Part shown: positions 33,375 to 42,061 of the stretch, one piece after another
Numbering within the stretch: position 1 is the first letter of the stretch
Layout of the letters: each line of letters opens with the position of its first letter
DNA from: Streptomyces sp. AC512_CC834
GTDB lineage: Bacteria > Actinomycetota > Actinomycetes > Streptomycetales > Streptomycetaceae
Length of the DNA: 64,000 bases
Assembly: GCF_019049325.1 (NCBI RefSeq)
Contig: NZ_JAGMUO010000128.1
Span: 210,775 to 274,774, forward strand
Direction: 5' to 3'
Notes under the pieces: generated by a model
Told to the model about the DNA's origin: nothing
What the model saw: only the letters and a program-made list of their open reading frames with translations
The model's database searches: none
Program-made: the position numbers and the translations under genes

Positions 33375-33388
33375 GTGACTGTCGTCAC
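33375..33388. promoter_or_regulatory. GTGAC-N4-GTCAC site upstream of the hydratase-monooxygenase operon
   Basis: Perfect palindrome gtgac-tgtc-gtcac 25 bases before the hydratase ATG. It shares the 12-mer tgactgtcgtca with the site in front of the CoA ligase 6.9 kb away. Likely operator for the PaaX-like regulator. Confidence 0.6.
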
Positions 33389-33525
33389 GAGTGCACGATA
33401 AAGCCGTGGCGCCATGGGCCGAAGGTCCCGGACGGTGCCCGTCGAACGGCACTGCCGGGCGGCGCCGTACCATTCATAAGGTTGAAAGCAGGACAGGACG
33501 CCCTGCTCCACGAAACGGACCAGCC

Positions 33526-33963
33526 GTGCACGAACACTCCAAAGCACCCGCCTCCTGGCGCGTCGCGCTGCCGCACTCGGCCGCGGCCGTGCCGGTGGCC
33601 CGTGCCCTGGTGCGTACGGCGCTGGCCGAGCTGGAGCACACGGCCGACGGCGACACCGCGGAGCTGCTCACGGCGGAACTGGTCGCCAACGCCGTGGAGC
33701 ACACCTCGGGCGAGACGCCGATCGAGCTGGTGGTGGAGCTGATGCCGACCGGATGCCAGGTCGAGGTGCACGACCCGGACCCGGACCCGCCCGCCGACCT
33801 CACCCGCCCCGGCGTGGAGCCGCCCGACCCCTGGCGCGAGGACGGGCGCGGCCTGCTCCTGATCCGCGCCCTCAGCTCGTCCTGCGGTCACCGGCCCACC
33901 GGCTCCGGCAAGGCGGTCTGGTTCAGGCTGCCCGCGGTACCCGCTCAGCGCCGTCCGCACTGA
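33526..33963 (+). CDS. ATP-binding protein (RsbW/SpoIIAB-like HATPase_c)
   Basis: 145 residues from GTG 33526; the longer open frame upstream has no support. HATPase signature: ELLTAELVANAVEHTSGETP (N box, about 45-64), VEVHDPDPDPP (D box in modified form), and EDGRGLLLIRALSSSCGHRP (G box). This compact kinase fold is abundant in streptomycetes, where most members are putative anti-sigma or regulatory ATPases. Convergent with argF with a 23-bp gap. A related gene lies at 62499. Confidence 0.82.
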   Translation: MHEHSKAPASWRVALPHSAAAVPVARALVRTALAELEHTADGDTAELLTAELVANAVEHTSGETPIELVVELMPTGCQVEVHDPDPDPPADLTRPGVEPPDPWREDGRGLLLIRALSSSCGHRPTGSGKAVWFRLPAVPAQRRPH

Positions 33964-33986
33964 CGGGCGCCTGGTCGGCCGCCTGG

Positions 33987-34994
33987 TCAGGCCAGCGTGG
34001 CGACCAGGACCGCCTTGATGGTGTGCAGCCGGTTCTCCGCCTCGTCGAAGACGACGGAGTGCGCGGACTCGAAGACCTCGTCGGTGACCTCCAGGGACTC
34101 CAGACCGTGGACCTCGAAGATCTCCTGGCCGACCTTGGTGCCCAGGTCGTGGAAGGCGGGCAGGCAGTGCAGGAACTTGACGTCCGCGTTGCCGGTGGCA
34201 CGCAGGACGTCCATGGTCACGGCGTACGGGGCGAGGGCCTTGATCCGCTCGGCCCAGACCTCCTTGGGCTCGCCCATGGAGACCCAGACGTCGGTGACCA
34301 CGAAGTCGGCGCCGCGCACGCCCTCCTCCACGGCCTCGGTGAGGGTGATGCGCGCCCCGCTCGACTCGGCGAGCCTCCTCGCCCGGTCGACGACCTCCTG
34401 GGCGGGCCAGTAGGACCTCGGGGCGACGATGCGCACGTCCATGCCGAGCAGGGCGCCGGTGACCAGGTAGGAGTTGCCCATGTTGAAGCGGGCGTCACCC
34501 AGGTAGGCGAAGGCGGTCTCCCGCAGGGGCCGGTCGCTGTGCTCGGTCATCGTGAGCACGTCGGCGAGCATCTGGGTGGGGTGCCAGTCGTCGGTCAGGC
34601 CGTTGTAGACGGGGACGCCCGCGAAGGCCGCCAGCTCCTCGACCTTCCGCTGGCTGTCGCCCCGGTACTCGATCCCGTCGTACATGCGGCCCAGCACGCG
34701 CGCGGTGTCCTTCACGGACTCCTTGTGCCCGATCTGTGAGCCGGCCGGGTCGAGGTACGTGGTCGAGGCGCCCTGGTCGGCGGCGGCGACCTCGAACGCG
34801 CAGCGGGTGCGCGTCGAGGTCTTCTCGAAGATCAGGGCGATGTTCCTGCCGCGGAGATACGGGGTCTCGGTCCCGGCCCGCTTGGCGGCCTTCAGCTCGG
34901 CGGCCAGCTCGACCAGGCCGCGGAACTCCTCCTCGGTGAAATCCAGCTCCTTGAGAAAGTGGCGGCCGGCGAGGGCGGTCGGGGCTGTCGCCAT
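33987..34994 (-). CDS. argF: Ornithine carbamoyltransferase
   Basis: 335 residues, normal size. Motifs: FEKTSTRTRCAFEVAAADQGA (carbamoyl-phosphate site, about 54-74), DVWVSMGEP, and the ornithine-binding HCLPAFHD (about 275-282). Starts at ATG 34994 with GGAG upstream. It interconverts ornithine plus carbamoyl phosphate with citrulline. Being directly downstream of arginine deiminase on the same strand, 102 bases apart, it probably works in the catabolic direction (arcB role), though the anabolic role cannot be excluded. Confidence 0.92.
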   Translation of the reverse strand: MATAPTALAGRHFLKELDFTEEEFRGLVELAAELKAAKRAGTETPYLRGRNIALIFEKTSTRTRCAFEVAAADQGASTTYLDPAGSQIGHKESVKDTARVLGRMYDGIEYRGDSQRKVEELAAFAGVPVYNGLTDDWHPTQMLADVLTMTEHSDRPLRETAFAYLGDARFNMGNSYLVTGALLGMDVRIVAPRSYWPAQEVVDRARRLAESSGARITLTEAVEEGVRGADFVVTDVWVSMGEPKEVWAERIKALAPYAVTMDVLRATGNADVKFLHCLPAFHDLGTKVGQEIFEVHGLESLEVTDEVFESAHSVVFDEAENRLHTIKAVLVATLA

Positions 34995-35048
34995 GGGGGC
35001 GCTCCAGAAGTACAGGGTCGGGGACCGTCGGGGACTGACTACTGGAAG

Positions 35049-35075
35049 TCTATACGAAGTTCTGAATTTCTATAC
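35049..35075. promoter_or_regulatory. Paired tctatac repeats upstream of argF
   Basis: tctatac at 35049-35055 and again at 35069-35075, exactly 20 bp apart (two helical turns), in the arcA-argF spacer. The local sequence is AT-richer than its surroundings. It could be an arginine-regulator or CRP/FNR-type control site; the repeat does not match a known box closely. Confidence 0.35.
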
Positions 35076-35096
35076 AGGCCTCCTTGTGCCGGCCCC

Positions 35097-36320
35097 TTAT
35101 ACCGGCCCCCGCTCCACCGGGCAGCTCATGCAGCGCGGCCCGCCCCTGCCCCGGCCCAGTTCGCTGCCCGGGATCTCGATCACCTCGATGCCCTGTTTGC
35201 GCAGGTGGGTGTTGGTGGTGGCGTTGCGTTCGTAGGCGACGACGACGCCCGGCTCGACGGCCAGGACGTTGCAGCCGTCGTCCCACTGCTCGCGCTCGGC
35301 GGCGTGGACGTCCTGGGTCGCGGTCAGGACCCGGATCTCGCCAAGGCCGAGGGCGGCGGCCATCGCGCGGTGCATGTGCTCCGGCGGGTGGTCGGTGACC
35401 TTCAGGTCCTTGTCCCCGGCGCCCGGCTCGATGGTGTAGGAGCGGAGCATGCCGAGCCCGGCGTACTGGGTGAAGGTGTCGCCGTCGACCATCGTCATCA
35501 CCGTGTCGAGGTGCATGAAGGCGCGGCGCTTGGGCATGTCGAGGGCCACGATGGTGCGCGCGGAACCCGCGGCGAACAGCTTGTGGGCGAGCATCTCGAC
35601 GGCCTGGGGCGTGGTGCGCTCGCTCATGCCGATGAGCACGGCTCCGTTGCCGATGACGAGGACGTCGCCGCCCTCGATGGTGGAGGGGTAGTCGGCCTGC
35701 CCCTCGGACCACAGGTGGAACGTCTCGTCGCGGAACAGCGGATGGTGGCGGTAGATCGCCTCGAAGTGGACCGTCTCGCGCTGCCGGGCGGGCCAGCGCA
35801 TGGCGTTGATGGAGACGCCGTCGTAGATCCAGGCCGAGGTGTCCCGGGTGAAGATGTGGTTGGGCAGCGGTCCGAGCAGGAAGTCGTCCAGTTCCATGGC
35901 GTGGAAGCGCACGGAGGTCGGTTCCGGGTGCGCGTCCAGGAACTCCCGCTTGGTCATGCCGCCGACCAGGACCTCGGCCAGTTCGTGGGCGGGCAGGGTC
36001 TCGAAGGCGGCCCGGAGATGGTCCGTGGCCAGCACTCCGTACTCCTTCTCGTCGAAGACCCGGTCCAGGACGAGCCGCCGCGCGGCCGGGACGTCCAGGG
36101 TCTCGGTGAGCAGGTCGCCGAAGAGGTGCACCGCCACCCCGCGGTCGCGGAGCACGTCGGCGAACCCGTCGTGCTCGGCGCGCGCCCGGCGCACCCACAG
36201 CACGTCGTCGAAGAGAAGGGCGTCCTTGTTGCTGGGGGTGAGCCTTTTGAGCTCGAGATCCGGCCGGTGCAGGATGACGCGGGTGAGCCGCCCGGCTTCG
36301 GAGTCGACTTGGAATCCCAT
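35097..36320 (-). CDS. arcA: Arginine deiminase
   Basis: 407 residues from ATG 36320 (frame open further upstream by chance). Motifs of the guanidino-modifying superfamily: FTRDTSAWIYDG, TIEGGDVLVIGNGAVLIGMSERTT (about 211-234), HLDTVMTMVD with the catalytic histidine, and the catalytic cysteine in RCMSCPVERG at the C-terminus. It hydrolyses arginine to citrulline and ammonia. With argF it forms the first two steps of the deiminase pathway. No carbamate kinase gene (arcC) is present in the window. Confidence 0.94.
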   Translation of the reverse strand: MGFQVDSEAGRLTRVILHRPDLELKRLTPSNKDALLFDDVLWVRRARAEHDGFADVLRDRGVAVHLFGDLLTETLDVPAARRLVLDRVFDEKEYGVLATDHLRAAFETLPAHELAEVLVGGMTKREFLDAHPEPTSVRFHAMELDDFLLGPLPNHIFTRDTSAWIYDGVSINAMRWPARQRETVHFEAIYRHHPLFRDETFHLWSEGQADYPSTIEGGDVLVIGNGAVLIGMSERTTPQAVEMLAHKLFAAGSARTIVALDMPKRRAFMHLDTVMTMVDGDTFTQYAGLGMLRSYTIEPGAGDKDLKVTDHPPEHMHRAMAAALGLGEIRVLTATQDVHAAEREQWDDGCNVLAVEPGVVVAYERNATTNTHLRKQGIEVIEIPGSELGRGRGGPRCMSCPVERGPV

Positions 36321-36485
36321 GTCTCCATCCTGACCACTCGGGCGCGTGTTCACCCCCTGCTTTCGCGTGCCCGTGACCACAGTGCGCCCTGCCTGTGCCT
36401 CTGTGCGACTCCGGGTGCCGGGGCTGTGCCGCGTAAACCGTGGCGAGGGCCGGAGTGCCCGGCCGTCCGTCAGGGGGGAGACCTG

Positions 36486-37775
36486 TTGAGTCCCGATACG
36501 ATGATCACCCATTTCGTGGGTGCCTCGGCTCTGGTCCTGGTGGCCGCCCACAGTGGCGGATGGCTGGCCCGGCGGCTGGGCCAGCCGTACATCGTGGGCC
36601 AGTTGGCGACGGGCATCGCGCTCGGTCCCTCGCTGCTCGGCAGCGCGGCCCCGGGGGTGTACGCGACCCTGTTCCCGGCGGCGATCGGCCCGGCGCTGAC
36701 CGGTCTCGCGCAGTTCTCGCTGGTGGTGTTCCTGTTCGCGGTGGGCTACGAACTGGACCTGAAGGTCCTCGGTGTCCGCGCGCGCAGTTCGGTGACGGTG
36801 GCGCTGGCCTCGTTCGCGGTGCCGATGGCCGTGGGCAGCGGGTGCGCGCTGCTGTTCCGGGACGCGTTGCACGATCTGGGCATGCCGCCGGACCCCTCCC
36901 CCGCCGTGGTGGTCTTCGCCGGTGTCGCCCTGGCGACGACGGCGGTACCGGTGCTGACGGCCATCGTGCGGGAGAACGGCCTGTCCCGCACGGTGCCCGG
37001 GGTGGTGGCCGTCTCCGCCGCCGGGGTGCTGGACGCGGTCTGCTGGACGGTACTGGCGGGTGCGCTGCTGAACGCCGGCGGCGACGCCGCAGCGGGCCTC
37101 GACTGGCCGTGGCGGGTGGGGCTCACGCTCGGCTTCGTGGCCGCGATGGCGTGCGCGGCGCGTCCGCTGCTGCGCCGGCTGCTGTGGCGGACGCGGCTCG
37201 AGCCCTCTCTCCGGACGGCGCTGCTCATCGGTTTCGCCCTCGGCTCGGCGTGGGTCACGCACGCCCTGGGGCTGCATGTGATCTTCGGTGCGTTGCTCGC
37301 CGGCGTGGTCGTCCCGCGCGAGGAGGGCGGCACCCTCGACCCCGACCTGTTGCGGCCGCTGCTTTCGGTGGCCTCGCTGCTGCTGCCGTTCTTCTTCGTG
37401 CTCTCGGGCCAGTCCGTGGCCCTGAACAGCATGACGGGCACCGGCTGGGCGGCCCTGCTGGTGGTGACGCTGCTCGCGGTCACGACGAAGGTCGGCAGCG
37501 GGGCGGCGGCGGCCCGGCTGGGCGGCCTTGCCCGGCACGACGCGCGGACCGTGGGCATCCTGCTCAACACCCGGGGGCTGACCGAGCTGATCGTCCTCAA
37601 CGCGGGTCTGGAAGCGGGCCTGCTGAGTGCCCCGCTCTACACGGTCCTCGTCTTCATGGCCCTCGCCACGACGCTCCTCACCCAGCCGCTCCTGCTGCTG
37701 AACGCCCGTCTCGCCGTCCGCGACCGCCGGCCGGAGTCGGCCCGGGGCACGGCGGTGAAGCCGTACGCCGGGTGA
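36486..37775 (+). CDS. Cation/proton antiporter (CPA2, KefB/Na+:H+ exchanger type)
   Basis: 429 residues from a TTG at 36486, chosen because GGGGGGAG lies five bases upstream; ATG 36501 would be too far from it. About 12 membrane helices with CPA2 phrases: LGQPYIVGQLATGIALGPSLLG (about 36-57), LAQFSLVVFLFAVGYELDL (about 75-93), and the unwound helix region RTVGILLNTRGLTELIVLNAGL (about 354-375). It exchanges protons for K+ or Na+ at the membrane. No NAD-binding (RCK) domain is attached. Divergent from arcA and ends at a strong bidirectional terminator. Confidence 0.85.
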   Translation: MSPDTMITHFVGASALVLVAAHSGGWLARRLGQPYIVGQLATGIALGPSLLGSAAPGVYATLFPAAIGPALTGLAQFSLVVFLFAVGYELDLKVLGVRARSSVTVALASFAVPMAVGSGCALLFRDALHDLGMPPDPSPAVVVFAGVALATTAVPVLTAIVRENGLSRTVPGVVAVSAAGVLDAVCWTVLAGALLNAGGDAAAGLDWPWRVGLTLGFVAAMACAARPLLRRLLWRTRLEPSLRTALLIGFALGSAWVTHALGLHVIFGALLAGVVVPREEGGTLDPDLLRPLLSVASLLLPFFFVLSGQSVALNSMTGTGWAALLVVTLLAVTTKVGSGAAAARLGGLARHDARTVGILLNTRGLTELIVLNAGLEAGLLSAPLYTVLVFMALATTLLTQPLLLLNARLAVRDRRPESARGTAVKPYAG

Positions 37776-37780
37776 CACCG

Positions 37781-37814
37781 GACCGCTGCCGCCGGCGGTC
37801 CGGCGGCAGCGGTC
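37781..37814. terminator. Bidirectional terminator between antiporter and pnkp
   Basis: A 15-bp perfect stem, gaccgctgccgccgg with ccggcggcagcggtc, with a CGGT loop, between two convergent genes. Confidence 0.8.
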
Positions 37815-37826
37815 AGGAGCGCCGGT

Positions 37827-40409
37827 TCACAGGCGGGGGTCGACCGGCTCCGACTCCAGGGCCAGCACCCCGAACACCGCCTCGTGCACCCGCCACAGCG
37901 GCTCGCCGTCCGCGAGGCGGTCCAGGGCCTCCAGTCCGAGGGCGTACTCGCGGATCGCCAGGGACCGCTTGTGGTTCAGGAACCGGTGGCGCAGCCGGGC
38001 GAGGTTGTCGGGGCGCGTGTACTCGGGACCGTAGATGATCCGCAGGTACTCGCGGCCCCGGCACTTGATGCCGGGCTGCACCAGGCGGCCCTTGTCGTCG
38101 CGCACCAACGCGCCGATCGGCTTGACGACCATGCCCTCGCCGCCGCGGCCGGTCATTTCCAGCCACCAGTCGACGCCCGCCGCCACCGACTCGGGGTCGC
38201 CGGTGTCGACGTACAGCCGCCGGGTGGTCTGGAGCAGGCCGCTGCCGTCGTGCTCGACGAGGCGGTCGATGAGGGCGAGCTGCTCGTCGTGCGGCAGTGC
38301 GGCCAGGCTGCGGCCCTGGGCGGCGAGGATCTGGAAGGGGGCCAGGCGGACCCCGTCCAGGCCGTCGGTGGTCCAGCAGTAGCGGCGGTAGGCGTCGGTG
38401 AACGCGGCGGCGTCGGCGGACCGTTCGCGCTGCCGGTCGAGGAGGTCCCCGACCTCGACACCGCGCGCCGCGGCGCCCTCCAGTGCGGCCAGTGCGCCCG
38501 GGAAGACCGCGCCGGAGGCGGCGCCCACGGCGGCGTACTGGGAGCGCAGCAGCCCTGCGGCCTTGAGCGACCACGGCATCAGCTCGGCGTCCAGGAGCAG
38601 CCAGTCGGTGGCCAGTTCGTCCCACAGGCCGGCCTCGCCGACGGCGGTGCGTAGCCGGTCGAGGATCTCGTCGGTGGCGGACGCGTCGTCGAGGAAGGGG
38701 CGGCCGGTACGGGTGTAGAGCGCCCCGGTGGGGCCCCCGTCGACGCCGAAGCGGGTGCGGGCGGCGTCCGCGTCGCGGCAGACCAGGGCGACCGCCCGCG
38801 AGCCCATGTGCTTCTCCTCGCACACGACCCGTGCCACGCCGTCGGCCGCGTACTGCGCGAAGGCCTCCTTCGGGTGCTCCAGGTAGCCGTCCACGCCCGA
38901 GGTGGCGGTCGGTGCCATGGTCGGCGGGAGGTACGGCAGCAGCCGGGGGTCGGTGGCGAAGCGGCTCATGACCTCCAGGGCCGCCGCCCCGTTCTCCTCG
39001 CGCACGGTGATCCGCCCGGCGTGCCGGGTCTCCACGACCCGGCGGCCCTGGACGTCCGCCAGGTCCAGCGGGCGGCCGTCGTGCCCGCCGGGCGCCTCGG
39101 TGCGCAGCGGCTTGGCCGGCTCGTACCAGACCCGCTCGGCCGGTACGTCGACCAGCTCGCGCTCCGGCCAGCGCAGCGCGGTGAGCTTGCCGCCGAAGAC
39201 GGCGCCGGTGTCCAGGCAGATGGTGTTGTTGAGCCAGGTGGCCTCCGGGACCGGGGTGTGGCCGTAGACGACGGCCGCGCGGCCCCGGTAGTCCTCGGCC
39301 CACGGGTAGCGCACCGGCAGGCCGAACTCGTCGGTCTCGCCGGTGGTGTCGCCGTACAGCGCGTGGCTGCGGACGCGGCCGGAGGTGCGGCCGTGGTACT
39401 TCTCCGGCAGACCCGCGTGGCAGACCACCAGCCTGCCGCCGTCGAGGACGTAGTGGCTGACCAGGCCGTCGATGAACTCCCGTACCTCGGTGCGGAACTC
39501 GTCGCTCTCGCCGTCCATCTGCTCGACGGTCTCGGCGAGTCCGTGGGTGTGCTGGACCTTGCGGCCCCTGAGGTGGCGGCCGTACTTGTTCTCGTGGTTG
39601 CCGGGGACGCACAGGGCGTTGCCCGACTTCACCATGGACATCACGCGGCGCAGCACGCCGGGGCTGTCCGGGCCGCGGTCGACCAGGTCGCCGACGAAGA
39701 CGGCGGTGCGGCCGTCGGGGTGGACGCCGTCGGTGTAGCCCAGCTTGCCGAGCAGGGCGTCCAGTTCGGCGGCGCAGCCGTGGATGTCGCCGACGATGTC
39801 GAAGGGTCCGGTGAGGTGGGTGAGGTCGTTGAACCGCTTCTCGGTGACGACGCCGGCGTGCTCGGCCTCCTCGACTCCGCGCAGGACGTGCACCTTGCGG
39901 AAGCCCTCGCGCTCCAGGTGGCGCAGGGAGCGGCGGAGTTCGCGGGTGTGGCGCTGGATGACGCGGCGGGGCATGTCGGCGCGGTCGGTGCGGGTGGCGT
40001 TGCGCTCGGCGCAGACCTGCTCGGGCACGTCGAGGACGATGGCGATGGGCAGCACGTCGTGCTTCCTGGCCAGGTCGACGAGCTGGCGGCGGGCGTCCTG
40101 CTGCACGTTGGTCGCGTCGACGACGGTGCGGCGGCCGGCGGCGAGCCGCTTGCCCGCGATGTAGTGCAGGACGTCGAAGGCGTCGCGGCTGGCGCTCTGG
40201 TCGTTCTCGTCGTCGGCGACCAGGCCCCGGCAGAAGTCGGAGGAGATGACCTCGGTGGGCTTGAAGTGGCGCCGCGCGAAGGTGGACTTGCCGGAGCCGG
40301 AGGCGCCGATCAGCACGACGAGGGAGAGGTCGGTGACGGGCAGGGCGCGGGCCCGCACGGTGGTGCCTTCGGTGGTTCCGGTGGTGCCGGTGGCGTCGTT
40401 GGTGGTCAT
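37827..40409 (-). CDS. pnkp: Polynucleotide kinase-phosphatase-ligase (bacterial Pnkp)
   Basis: 860 residues from ATG 40409. Three domains in the order known for bacterial Pnkp: 5' kinase (P-loop GASGSGKS at 35-42), metallophosphoesterase (about 185-400: DIHGCAAELD, GDLVDRGPDSPGVL, GNHENKYG), and a C-terminal adenylyltransferase/ligase-like domain (about 480-850; nucleotidyl lysine in CEEKHMGSRAVALV, about 530). It heals broken RNA ends, removing 2',3'-cyclic/3'-phosphate and phosphorylating 5'-OH, and together with Hen1 seals them. The start overlaps the hen1 stop (ATGA), so expression is coupled. Confidence 0.93.
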   Translation of the reverse strand: MTTNDATGTTGTTEGTTVRARALPVTDLSLVVLIGASGSGKSTFARRHFKPTEVISSDFCRGLVADDENDQSASRDAFDVLHYIAGKRLAAGRRTVVDATNVQQDARRQLVDLARKHDVLPIAIVLDVPEQVCAERNATRTDRADMPRRVIQRHTRELRRSLRHLEREGFRKVHVLRGVEEAEHAGVVTEKRFNDLTHLTGPFDIVGDIHGCAAELDALLGKLGYTDGVHPDGRTAVFVGDLVDRGPDSPGVLRRVMSMVKSGNALCVPGNHENKYGRHLRGRKVQHTHGLAETVEQMDGESDEFRTEVREFIDGLVSHYVLDGGRLVVCHAGLPEKYHGRTSGRVRSHALYGDTTGETDEFGLPVRYPWAEDYRGRAAVVYGHTPVPEATWLNNTICLDTGAVFGGKLTALRWPERELVDVPAERVWYEPAKPLRTEAPGGHDGRPLDLADVQGRRVVETRHAGRITVREENGAAALEVMSRFATDPRLLPYLPPTMAPTATSGVDGYLEHPKEAFAQYAADGVARVVCEEKHMGSRAVALVCRDADAARTRFGVDGGPTGALYTRTGRPFLDDASATDEILDRLRTAVGEAGLWDELATDWLLLDAELMPWSLKAAGLLRSQYAAVGAASGAVFPGALAALEGAAARGVEVGDLLDRQRERSADAAAFTDAYRRYCWTTDGLDGVRLAPFQILAAQGRSLAALPHDEQLALIDRLVEHDGSGLLQTTRRLYVDTGDPESVAAGVDWWLEMTGRGGEGMVVKPIGALVRDDKGRLVQPGIKCRGREYLRIIYGPEYTRPDNLARLRHRFLNHKRSLAIREYALGLEALDRLADGEPLWRVHEAVFGVLALESEPVDPRL

Positions 40410-41905
40410 GCGGCCTTCGCCTCCTTCTCGGTACCGGTCGCGTTCTCGGGCTCGGAAGTGGTAGGGGTCTTGAGGGTGAACAGGGCGAGCTGGGTGGGCG
40501 GGCCCACCTCGGGGTCGTCGGGGCCGACGGGGCGGAACTCCACGTCGTAGCCGTGCCGTTCGGCGACCGTCCCCGCCCAGGCGCGGAACTCCTCGCGAGT
40601 CCACTCGAAGCGGTGGTCGCGGTGGCGGACGTGGCCGGCCGGGAGGGTCTCCCAGCGCACGTTGTACTCGACGTTCGGGGTGGTGACGACGACGGTGCGG
40701 GGGCGTGCCGAGCCGAAGACCGCGTACTCCAGGGCGGGCAGCCTCGGCAGGTCGAGGTGCTCGATCACCTCGCTGAGCACGGCGGCGTCGTAGCCCTTCA
40801 GTCGCTTGTCGGTGTAGGCGAGGGAGCCCTGGAAGAGGTTGACGCGCGCGGCCTGCCGCTCGCCCATGCGGTCCAGCTTGAGCCGCCGGGAGGCGATGGT
40901 GAGCGCCCGCACCGACACGTCCACGCCGACGATCTCGGTGAACCGCGGCTCCTTGAGCAGCTCGCGCACCAGGTGCCCCTCGCCGCAGCCGAGGTCGAGG
41001 ACGCGGGCGGCGGCGCGGTCGCGCAGCGCGGTGAGGATCGCCTCGCGGCGGTGCACGGCGAGCGGAGTCGGCTTCGCCTCCTGCTCGGTCTCGGCCCCGA
41101 CCGCGTTGTCGATCTCCTCGACCTCGCTGTCGTCGGTCTCGGCCAGCCGGATCAGCTCCAGCCGGTCCATCGCCTCGCGGGTCAGGGACCAGCGGCGGGA
41201 CAGGTAGCGGCTGGTGATCAGCTTCTGCTCGGGGTGGCCGGGCAGCCAGCCCTCACCGGCCCGCAGCAGCTTGTCGACCTCGTCCGGGGCGACCCAGTAG
41301 TGCTTGGCGTCGTCGAGCACCGGGAGGAGGACGTACAGGTGGCGCAGGGCCTCCGAGAGGGTCAGGGTCTCCGACTCCAGCACGAGGCGGACGTAGCGCG
41401 AGTCGCCCCACTCGGGGAACTCGGTGTCCAGCGGGACGGCCTCGACGGTGACCGCCCATCCGAGCGGCTCGAAGAGGCGCCGTACGAGGTCGGGGCCGCC
41501 GCGGGCGGGCAGTGCGGGAACCTCGACGCGCAGCGGCAGCGGCTCGGCCGCGCGCTCGGGGCGGGCCTTGCACACGCCGCGCAGCGCGCTGGAGAAGACG
41601 TTGCTCAGCGCGACCGCGAGGAGGGACGAGGCCGCGTACGGGCGGTCGTTGACGTACTGCGCGAGTGCCGCGTCGGGGGCGCCGCCGCGGCCCTTGCCCT
41701 TGCCGCGCCTCACCAGCGCCACCGCGTCGACCTCCAGCAGCAGCGCCGCCGTGCAGCGCTGTTCCTCCGCCTCCGGGTAGAGCACGTGGGCCGTGCCGAA
41801 GGAGGTGGAGAACGCCTGCGCGTTGTCGGGATGCTTGTGCAGCAGGAAACCGAGGTCGGTCGCGGGCTGCTCGGGGGTACCGGTGGTGGTGATGGTCAGG
41901 AACAT
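40406..41905 (-). CDS. hen1: 3'-terminal RNA ribose 2'-O-methyltransferase Hen1
   Basis: 499 residues. The N-terminal half (about 1-260, starting MFLTITTTGTPEQPATDLGF) is the bacterial Hen1 N-domain, which activates the partner ligase. The C-terminal half is a SAM methyltransferase with ARVLDLGCGEGHLVRELL (about 296-313) and the metal-binding signature LSEVIEHLDLPRL (about 374-386, the ExxEHh pattern of Hen1 enzymes). It methylates the 2'-OH at the repair junction before ligation, preventing re-cleavage there by ribotoxins. First gene of a two-gene operon with pnkp. Confidence 0.93.
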   Translation of the reverse strand: MFLTITTTGTPEQPATDLGFLLHKHPDNAQAFSTSFGTAHVLYPEAEEQRCTAALLLEVDAVALVRRGKGKGRGGAPDAALAQYVNDRPYAASSLLAVALSNVFSSALRGVCKARPERAAEPLPLRVEVPALPARGGPDLVRRLFEPLGWAVTVEAVPLDTEFPEWGDSRYVRLVLESETLTLSEALRHLYVLLPVLDDAKHYWVAPDEVDKLLRAGEGWLPGHPEQKLITSRYLSRRWSLTREAMDRLELIRLAETDDSEVEEIDNAVGAETEQEAKPTPLAVHRREAILTALRDRAAARVLDLGCGEGHLVRELLKEPRFTEIVGVDVSVRALTIASRRLKLDRMGERQAARVNLFQGSLAYTDKRLKGYDAAVLSEVIEHLDLPRLPALEYAVFGSARPRTVVVTTPNVEYNVRWETLPAGHVRHRDHRFEWTREEFRAWAGTVAERHGYDVEFRPVGPDDPEVGPPTQLALFTLKTPTTSEPENATGTEKEAKAA

Positions 41906-41954
41906 GCGGAGGGCCTCTCCGGCTGGGTGGACGTGACGGGGCGCCGTACGCGCG

Positions 41955-41985
41955 GGAGCCCCCGGGGCGGTTCCCCGAGGGCTCC
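41955..41985 (-). terminator. Hairpin between the LLM oxidoreductase gene and hen1
   Basis: Stem ggagcccccgggg (41955-41967) with ccccgagggctcc (41973-41985), one mismatch, 5-nt loop. It lies 77 bases after the stop of the LLM gene and just before hen1, so it should separate the two transcripts. Confidence 0.6.
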
Positions 41986-42061
41986 GGCAGGACGACGGTC
42001 ACACCATCGCACAGGGCGGGTGACCGGCGCCTTCGGATATGCGGCTGTTCGACGGGTGGTC

